A program made the translations under genes and the position numbers. A stretch of 5,513 nt of DNA from Prado023 sp036375875. Its GTDB lineage: Bacteria > Actinomycetota > Actinomycetes > S36-B12 > CAIYMF01. Shown in pieces: positions 1-3,898 of the stretch. Below the pieces are notes generated by a model. The model saw nothing but the letters and a program-made list of their open reading frames with translations. It searched no databases and had not been told where the DNA came from. The DNA lies in the NCBI GenBank assembly GCA_036375875.1, contig DASVBK010000168.1, positions 1 through 5,513 on the forward strand, given 5' to 3'. Numbering within the stretch: position 1 is the first letter of the stretch; every line of letters starts with the position of its first letter.

Positions 1-302
1 CCCGCGGGAACCTCGACCTCCTCGAGCACGCGTGCGACACCGGCGAGCACCCGGTCCGGGGTGGCTGCGAACAGATCAACCCGGCGCAGCAGCGCGACAC
101 GCTCGATCGTGAGCAGCACCGGCCCGAGGGTACGCGAACGAGACACGAAGTGGGCCGCAACGCTCGTGGGCCAGAACCTCAGATTCCACGCATTGAGCCG
201 CTTCAATGCGACCGTTGCCTCGGGCGTTGCCCTCCGGCCGGCATCCGCCTGATGCGGCCACGCGCGGGGGTCCACCCGCGTCACGGGCCGAGGCCAGTCC
301 AC
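1..302 (-). CDS. Partial protein with an N-terminal piece of a cyclic nucleotide-binding domain (runs off left edge)
   Basis: Translating the minus strand in the frame below the TGA at 330-332 gives an ORF open to the left edge. Its last 35 or so residues read ERVALLRRVDLF (104-69), then PDRVLAGVARVLEEVEVPAG (59-1). This is the typical entry to a cNMP/Crp-type domain: a helix with LRRxxLF, a helix with AxxLEEVEV, then the PAG turn into the beta-barrel. Such domains sense cAMP or cGMP, or act as degenerate regulatory modules. The phosphate-binding cassette would lie beyond the edge. In actinobacteria this wording is common in domains attached to the C-terminus of membrane transporters (MFS or NTT/HEAT types). 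Only about 65 residues precede the domain here, containing KRLNAWNLRFWP, and no membrane segments are seen. The gene is therefore either a short stand-alone protein or a 5'-truncated remnant. The start is uncertain: the frame has no ATG, GTG codons occur at 302, 284 and 275 and a TTG at 206, and none has a good ribosome site. G/C at third positions is strong from 1 to about 160 and weaker upstream, which fits a start inside this range or decay. Confidence 0.6.
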   Translation of the reverse strand, partial: MDWPRPVTRVDPRAWPHQADAGRRATPEATVALKRLNAWNLRFWPTSVAAHFVSRSRTLGPVLLTIERVALLRRVDLFAATPDRVLAGVARVLEEVEVPA

Positions 303-329
303 GCGACGAGGATGCTGCGCGGGCGGGGC

Positions 330-521
330 TCAGGTCTGGCGCTCCTCGGGCGGCCCGGCCTTGTCGTCAGGGCTGGGCGCCGTGGCACTCGCGATGCCCT
401 CGCCGCCGGCGGGCTCCCAGGTGTGGCCGTTCCAGCGCTGGCCGTCGATGACTTGTCCGAGCTCGTGGACCTCCGGCCTTGGCGGAGTGGCTCTCGGGGA
501 CTCCCCCGGGGTGTCTGTCAT
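330..521 (-). CDS. Small hypothetical protein with a WNGxxWEP motif (63 aa)
   Basis: The ATG at 521 opens a 63-codon ORF ending in TGA at 330-332. Third codon positions are mostly G or C, which supports real coding. The product has a Pro-rich, acidic N-terminus, a central segment VIDGQRWNGHTWEPAGG (about residues 24-40) and a disordered, charged C-terminal tail. I do not recognise a named family. Short motifs with two tryptophans around 'GQRWxGxxWxP' do occur in small actinobacterial proteins and as tails of membrane proteins, where they may fold as a tiny WW-like hairpin; that comparison is inference. There is no signal peptide or membrane segment and no clear Shine-Dalgarno sequence upstream. 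It lies 27 bp upstream of the longest version of the cNMP-domain ORF, in the same frame and on the same strand, so the two could be co-transcribed. An alternative is that it is a chance ORF in GC-rich intergenic DNA. Confidence 0.45.
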   Translation of the reverse strand: MTDTPGESPRATPPRPEVHELGQVIDGQRWNGHTWEPAGGEGIASATAPSPDDKAGPPEERQT

Positions 522-535
522 GTTCGGGACGCTAG

Positions 536-550
536 CTGACTGCTGGTCAG
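536..550. repeat. Inverted repeat CTGAC-N5-GTCAG, possible operator
   Basis: CTGAC at 536-540 and GTCAG at 546-550 are perfect 5-bp arms around TGCTG. The site is 15 bp upstream of the ATG of the 63-aa ORF at 521, where a repressor could block transcription of that ORF. Arms this short can occur by chance, and no regulator is encoded nearby. The call rests on symmetry and position only. Confidence 0.25.
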
Positions 551-776
551 TGGGCCGACCTGCGAGTCACGCCGTGCTCGTTCTGCGCCACCTGGACGGT
601 CCCATCAGTTCGACCTCGCTCAGGCGACCTGCATGATCCCCATCTCGAGCTGCCGGATGTCGGAGCTGGCCCGATGCCTTGCACTGGGCAATCCGCACGT
701 CACGCGGGCCCTCGACGACCCCGAAGCGTGAGTCCGGCTCCGGCCACAGGCGCCGTAGCGGCCAACGGCTCACTTC

Positions 777-810
777 GTGGCCCCTGTGGGCACCGCAGGG
801 TTCCGGCCAC
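777..810 (+). repeat. Imperfect hairpin overlapping other repeats
   Basis: GTGGC (777-781) pairs with GCCAC (806-810), and CCCTG (782-786) pairs with CAGGG (796-800). This leaves a 9-nt loop and a 5-nt one-sided bulge (801-805). The same bases take part in a second inverted repeat, CCACAGG (744-750) with CCTGTGG (783-789), so the two folds exclude each other. A 9-bp direct repeat, TCCGGCCAC, occurs at 739-747 and 802-810. There is no T-tract. The proposed phosphorylase promoter lies downstream, so this is not obviously part of its leader. Confidence 0.3.
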
Positions 811-851
811 GGTGCTCCAGCGCAGGGGGCGGCCGGTGACGCGCCCCAGCG

Positions 852-881
852 TCGACCGGGCTGGCGGGGCGCTCCTATGCT
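852..881 (+). promoter_or_regulatory. Candidate sigma-70-type promoter for sucrose phosphorylase
   Basis: TCGACC at 852-857 resembles a -35 element (4 of 6 matches to TTGACA). An 18-bp spacer separates it from TATGCT at 876-881, a -10 element with 4 of 6 matches to TATAAT. In such GC-rich DNA this TAT-containing hexamer stands out. Transcription would begin near 888, giving a 5' leader of roughly 45 nt before the ATG at 933. The -10 overlaps a perfect palindrome, which suggests regulation. Confidence 0.45.
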
Positions 882-889
882 GCGAGCAT
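877..889. promoter_or_regulatory. Palindrome ATGCT-GCG-AGCAT over the -10 element, candidate operator
   Basis: ATGCT (877-881) and AGCAT (885-889) form a perfect inverted repeat with a 3-bp centre. It covers most of the predicted -10 hexamer and the expected transcription start, a classic repressor position. It is not the usual core of a LacI-family sugar operator (CGxxxxCG or GCGC centre), so I cannot name the regulator. No regulator gene lies next to the phosphorylase in this window. Confidence 0.35.
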
Positions 890-922
890 CCCGCCTGAGG
901 CCGATCCGGCCGGCGGACCCAC

Positions 923-927
923 GGAGG
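923..927 (+). promoter_or_regulatory. Ribosome binding site of sucrose phosphorylase
   Basis: GGAGG lies 5 nt upstream of the ATG at 933. It is a near-perfect Shine-Dalgarno match and fixes the phosphorylase start. Confidence 0.8.
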
Positions 928-932
928 CCACG

Positions 933-2456
933 ATGCCCGAGGATGCGCCGCGCAACGGCGTGCAGCTCATCACGTACGCCGACCGGTTCGGGGGCTCCCT
1001 GCGAGGGCTGAAGCAGCTCCTCGACGGTCCCCTGTGGGGGGTCTTCGAGGGCGTCCACATCCTGCCGTTCTTCACCCCCTTCGACGGAGCCGACGCCGGG
1101 TTCGACCCCGTGGACCACACCGAGGTGGATCCCCGGCTCGGGAGCTGGGATGACGTTCGGGCGATCGGGGCGGACTACAGGCTCATGGTCGACATGATCG
1201 TGAACCACGTCTCAGCGGACTCCCCGGAGTTCCGCGACGTGGTCGCCCGGGGAGCCGCCTCGCCGCACATGGGCCTGTTCCTGACGATGTCCGACGTGTA
1301 CCCCGCCGGCGCCGACGAGCAGGAGCTCGTGGGTATCTATCGGCCGCGCCCGGGCCTGCCCTTCACGCCGATGACCCTGGGTTCCGACAAGCGGCTGGTC
1401 TGGACGACGTTCACGCCGCAGCAGATCGACATCAACGTCGACGACCCCGCGGGCGAGGCCTACCTCGACCGGGTCCTCGCGACGCTGGCCGCCGGCGGCG
1501 TGTCGATGATCCGCCTGGACGCGGCCGGGTACGCCGTGAAGCGAGCCGGCACGTCGAGCTTCATGACGCCCCACACCTTCGCGTTCATCGACCGGCTGAC
1601 CGCGAAGGCGCGGGCCCTGGGCATGGCGGTGCTCGTGGAGATCCACGCCCACTTCGAGCGGCAGGTCGCGATCGGGGCACGGGTCGACCGCGTCTACGAC
1701 TTCGCGCTCCCGCCGCTGCTGCTGCACGCGCTGTACACGGGCCGGTCCGACGCCCTGCTCCGGTGGCTCGACGTGCGCCCCACGAATGCGGTGACCGTGC
1801 TCGACACCCACGACGGCATCGGCGTCATCGACGTCGGGGCCGACCAGATGGGCGAGCGGCGCCCGGGCCTGCTGAGCCCCGCGGACGTCGACGCCCTCGT
1901 CGAGGGCATCCATGCCCATGCGGGGGATCAGTCCCGCAAGGCGAGCGGGTGGGCGGCCTCGAACGTGGACGTCTACCAGGTCAATTGCACCTACTACGAC
2001 GCGCTCGGACGAGACGACCGGGCCTACCTCCTGGCCCGGGCGGTCCAGCTGTTCACCCCGGGCATCCCGCAGGTCTACTACGTGGGCCTGCTGGCGGGGA
2101 GCAACGACATGGAGCTCCTGGCGCGCTCGGGAGTTGGCCGCGACATCAATCGGCACCGCTACACGCGCGAGGAGATCGACAGCGATCTTGCCCGGCCCGT
2201 GGTCGGTGCGCTGCTGGACCTGATCCGCATGCGCAACACGCACCCCGCGTTCGGGGGTAGCTTCCAGGCCAGCGGGCAGGGGTCCAACCTCGTCCTGCGG
2301 TGGACGAACGAGGGCGCCTCGGCGGTGCTGGAAGCCGACCTCCTTGCCCGCAGCGGGCGCATCACCGTGACGGATGGGGCCGGGCCCGTGCTCACGTGCG
2401 AGGACCTGCTGAGCAGCAGCCACGCCCTGCGAGCACCCGGCGCCGGCGAGATCTGA
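933..2456 (+). CDS. Sucrose phosphorylase (GH13 subfamily 18), 507 aa
   Basis: Cytoplasmic enzyme expected to convert sucrose and phosphate reversibly into alpha-glucose-1-phosphate and fructose (EC 2.4.1.7), by double displacement with retention. Length (507 aa) matches the bifidobacterial enzyme (about 504), and long blocks agree, for example VHILPFFTPFDGADAGFDP (residues 41-59) and VDRVYDFALPPLLLHAL (251-267). The catalytic residues are visible: nucleophile Asp196 in IRLDAAGY, acid/base Glu236 in VEIH, and transition-state stabiliser Asp294 in DTHDGIG. His92 in VNH, Tyr200 and Arg403 in GRDINRH are also kept. Acceptor-site loops carry Arg139 (YRPRPG) and Asp346-Val-Tyr-Gln349 (DVYQVN), equivalent to Arg135, Asp342 and Gln345 of the Bifidobacterium adolescentis enzyme. 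This favours sucrose over sucrose-6-phosphate. The fold is a (beta/alpha)8 barrel with a B domain, then a small C-terminal beta domain (from about 440) that is poorly conserved. There is no signal peptide. The gene is monocistronic, with no transporter, regulator or fructokinase beside it. Related specificities (glucosylglycerol or sucrose-6-phosphate phosphorylase) are less likely but not excluded. Confidence 0.95.
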   Translation: MPEDAPRNGVQLITYADRFGGSLRGLKQLLDGPLWGVFEGVHILPFFTPFDGADAGFDPVDHTEVDPRLGSWDDVRAIGADYRLMVDMIVNHVSADSPEFRDVVARGAASPHMGLFLTMSDVYPAGADEQELVGIYRPRPGLPFTPMTLGSDKRLVWTTFTPQQIDINVDDPAGEAYLDRVLATLAAGGVSMIRLDAAGYAVKRAGTSSFMTPHTFAFIDRLTAKARALGMAVLVEIHAHFERQVAIGARVDRVYDFALPPLLLHALYTGRSDALLRWLDVRPTNAVTVLDTHDGIGVIDVGADQMGERRPGLLSPADVDALVEGIHAHAGDQSRKASGWAASNVDVYQVNCTYYDALGRDDRAYLLARAVQLFTPGIPQVYYVGLLAGSNDMELLARSGVGRDINRHRYTREEIDSDLARPVVGALLDLIRMRNTHPAFGGSFQASGQGSNLVLRWTNEGASAVLEADLLARSGRITVTDGAGPVLTCEDLLSSSHALRAPGAGEI

Positions 2457-2489
2457 GTCGTCTGCTGTGCCGCGGAGGAGACCTCGCGC

Positions 2490-2741
2490 TCAGTGCCCAG
2501 CGACCGGCCGCGGGACGGGGAAGCGGGTGAGGTACGGGTCGTGCAGGACGGCATCCACCAGGGCGGCTGCAGCGTCGCGGGCCGTGGCGTCGGTGGGCGC
2601 GGCCACGACGGCGGCGCGCAGCCGGGCGGCCTCGGCGGCGTAGGCGGGCTGACCCCGCTCGGCGATGGCGGTGAGGTGTGCGGCGAGCGTGGCGAGCTCG
2701 GGGTCCAGCTCGGGGGCGGGGTTCCAGGTGGGCGCGCTCAC
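2490..2741 (-). CDS. Small Ala-rich helical hypothetical protein (83 aa)
   Basis: This ORF has almost exclusively G or C at third positions across its whole length, so it is very likely a real gene. I prefer the GTG at 2741, which gives a product beginning VSAPTWNPAPELDP. A second in-frame GTG at 2777 would add 12 residues (Arg/Cys-rich, with less typical codons) and cannot be excluded. Neither start has a clear Shine-Dalgarno sequence. The protein appears to have three amphipathic helices (about residues 11-29, 33-48 and 51-68), followed by a short aromatic, Pro-rich tail (DPYLTRFPVPRP). It has no Cys in the short form, no membrane segment and no known catalytic motif. I do not recognise the family. 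It is convergent with the sucrose phosphorylase (33-bp gap, no obvious terminator between them). It is about 146 bp downstream of the hydrolase on the same strand and beyond a hairpin, so it may have its own promoter. Confidence 0.7.
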   Translation of the reverse strand: MSAPTWNPAPELDPELATLAAHLTAIAERGQPAYAAEAARLRAAVVAAPTDATARDAAAALVDAVLHDPYLTRFPVPRPVAGH

Positions 2742-2818
2742 GCGTCGAGGGTGGCACCGGTTGGTGCGGGCCGCCACCGCGCGAGGCCGATCCGCAGGCG
2801 CAGCCCCGCGCCGCCCCC

Positions 2819-2840
2819 GTCGGCCGGCTCCGGGGCCGAC
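2819..2840 (-). terminator. GC-rich hairpin downstream of the alpha/beta hydrolase, possible terminator
   Basis: GTCGGCC (2819-2825) and GGCCGAC (2834-2840) form a perfect 7-bp stem with an 8-nt loop, about 47 bp past the hydrolase stop. No T-tract follows on the minus strand. Actinobacterial terminators often lack one, so termination is plausible but unproven. Confidence 0.35.
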
Positions 2841-2887
2841 GCGCGGAGCACGTCGGAGCAGGGCTGGTCCCGCCGGAGCCTAGGGCC

Positions 2888-3685
2888 TCAGGCCGAGGGG
2901 CTGACCCCCGGCGCCGTGAGTCGAGCGCGGATCTCACGCGCGGTACCCACCGGATCCACGCTGTGGTCGTGCGATTCGGGCACGATGACCAGGTCCGCCT
3001 GGGGCATCAGTGCGGCCAGTCGGTCGGTGGACGCCACCAGCAGCGGAAAGGTGGGCTCCCCACGCAGGATCGTCACCGGGGTGACACCGAGCATCGCTGG
3101 GGTGGGGGTCGAGACGGCGCGCGTGAGCACCGCGTCGTAGACCGTCGACTGGGCCAGCGGCACCAGGGCGGCGAACATGGGGCTCGACCGGATCTGCTCG
3201 ATGACGGGGTCGGCCAGGCCCACTGCCTCCCGTTGGAAGAGGACCACGGCCTGGTCCGGGTGGCCGGCGTCGACGAGTGCCTGCAGGCGATCGGGCAGGT
3301 CCGGCGGCGGCTCGCCCTCCCCGAAGTGGAACGGCGGCTCGGAGAGGAACACGTGCTGCATCGGCACGCCCGAGCCAGCGGCGAGCAGCGCCAGCACGGC
3401 GCCCGACGAGTGCCCGATCACCGCGGCCCCACCGCCGACCGCGTCGATGACCGCGGCGAGGTCAGCGACCTCCCGCGCAGGGTGGTAGGGCGCCGTGTCG
3501 CCGCTGCCGCCGCGCGCACGGCGATCCATCGTGACGCCGCGCAGCCCCGCCGCCGCGAGGGCCGCGGCGAGCGGGGCGCCCGCCCCCGCAGTTGAGAACG
3601 CCCCGCCGACGATGACGACCGGTGGGCCCTCGCCGACCTGCTCGAACGCGATCCGGGTGCCGTCGTCGGACGTCGCATGCTGCAT
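2888..3685 (-). CDS. Alpha/beta hydrolase (265 aa)
   Basis: A soluble alpha/beta-hydrolase-fold enzyme, probably an esterase, lactonase or similar; the substrate cannot be told. The N-terminus has the family's DGTRIAFEQVGEGPPVV beta-strand region, then the oxyanion VGG at about 26-28. DRRARGGSGD (54-63) corresponds to the widespread DRRGRGxSGD motif. The nucleophile elbow GHSSG places catalytic Ser93, and SEPPF (115-119) follows the next strand as in relatives. The probable catalytic His is His239 in PESHDHSVDP; His241 is the alternative. The acid residue is not obvious: the loop after strand 6 reads LRGEPTF, with Glu210 but no Asp at the usual place. The ATG at 3685 is preferred because GGGA lies 7 nt upstream and the homologous region begins there. 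A GTG at 3742 would add 19 residues (Arg/Ala-rich) that do not resemble the family. There is no signal peptide. It is co-directional with the permease upstream but 212 bp away. Confidence 0.88.
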   Translation of the reverse strand: MQHATSDDGTRIAFEQVGEGPPVVIVGGAFSTAGAGAPLAAALAAAGLRGVTMDRRARGGSGDTAPYHPAREVADLAAVIDAVGGGAAVIGHSSGAVLALLAAGSGVPMQHVFLSEPPFHFGEGEPPPDLPDRLQALVDAGHPDQAVVLFQREAVGLADPVIEQIRSSPMFAALVPLAQSTVYDAVLTRAVSTPTPAMLGVTPVTILRGEPTFPLLVASTDRLAALMPQADLVIVPESHDHSVDPVGTAREIRARLTAPGVSPSA

Positions 3686-3742
3686 CGGGCGATCCCAGCA
3701 CGCTCGCGCTGCGGCGACAAGGTGCCGCCGAGGCGTGGGCAC

Positions 3743-3883
3743 GAGCGCCGGGATCCCAGCGCCTGGTGACTCCCCTTGTCCCGTCCGCGAAGGAGGGTGC
3801 GCGGGGACCGGTCAGGGGCGGCGACGGGCAGCCCGGCGGCGGGCTGGTCACAGGGCCCCGACCTGCACCATCCGAACCTCGTC
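3743..3883. other. Intergenic spacer between permease and hydrolase
   Basis: I see no gene in this stretch; the ORFs crossing it lack family resemblance. It contains the second copy of GATCCCAGC (3752-3760); the first copy is at 3691-3699, next to the hydrolase start. No convincing minus-strand promoter stands out. Confidence 0.5.
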
Positions 3884-3898
3884 ACCGGCCCGGCCGGT
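3884..3898 (-). terminator. Palindrome at the permease stop codon, possible terminator
   Basis: ACCGGCC (3884-3890), a central C, and GGCCGGT (3892-3898) form a perfect 15-bp palindrome ending at the last base of the permease stop. It could fold as a 5-bp stem with a 5-nt loop. It lacks a T-tract. A role in termination or 3'-end protection is inferred from position. Confidence 0.3.

Larger units (their letters stand above)
522..875. other. Intergenic region upstream of the sucrose phosphorylase
   Basis: I see no convincing gene here. Short ORFs on both strands lack family resemblance and ribosome sites. The stretch contains a perfect CTGAC-N5-GTCAG inverted repeat near its left end, and a cluster of overlapping direct and inverted repeats between 739 and 810. 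A promoter for the phosphorylase lies at its right end. The region separates two divergently transcribed units. Confidence 0.6.

Noticed and set aside
61..252. Plus-strand ORFs at 61-252, 150-539, 206-451 and 361-636
   Set aside because: They overlap the minus-strand cNMP-domain and WNGxxWEP frames, which have better codon bias or real motif similarity. Their products are Arg/Pro/Ala-rich without motifs.
624..729. Short plus-strand peptide from the ATG at 634, and the minus-strand frame ending near 629 (…RQLEMGIMQVA)
   Set aside because: Both look superficially protein-like but are very short, lack ribosome sites and match no family I know.
567..1208. 213-codon minus-strand ORF spanning the phosphorylase promoter and start
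   Set aside because: About 40 percent is antisense to the phosphorylase. The rest has no recognisable motif, no ribosome site and no codon-bias support.
1212..2423. 403-codon minus-strand ORF opposite the sucrose phosphorylase
   Set aside because: It is the antisense shadow of a clearly homologous gene in high-GC DNA. Its composition is low-complexity Arg/Gly/Val/His and it has no recognisable domain.
2437..2446. CCGGCGCCGG palindrome near the end of the phosphorylase gene as a terminator
   Set aside because: It lies inside the coding sequence, has no spaced loop and no T-tract. It is the kind of palindrome expected by chance in GC-rich DNA.
2884..2894. GGCCT-c-AGGCC inverted repeat at the hydrolase stop
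   Set aside because: The 1-nt centre cannot form a hairpin without losing most of the stem. The 7-bp stem at 2819-2840 is the better terminator candidate.
2678..3595. 305-codon plus-strand ORF across the hydrolase region
   Set aside because: It lies opposite a confident alpha/beta hydrolase, is extremely rich in Arg, Gly and His, and shows no family motif.
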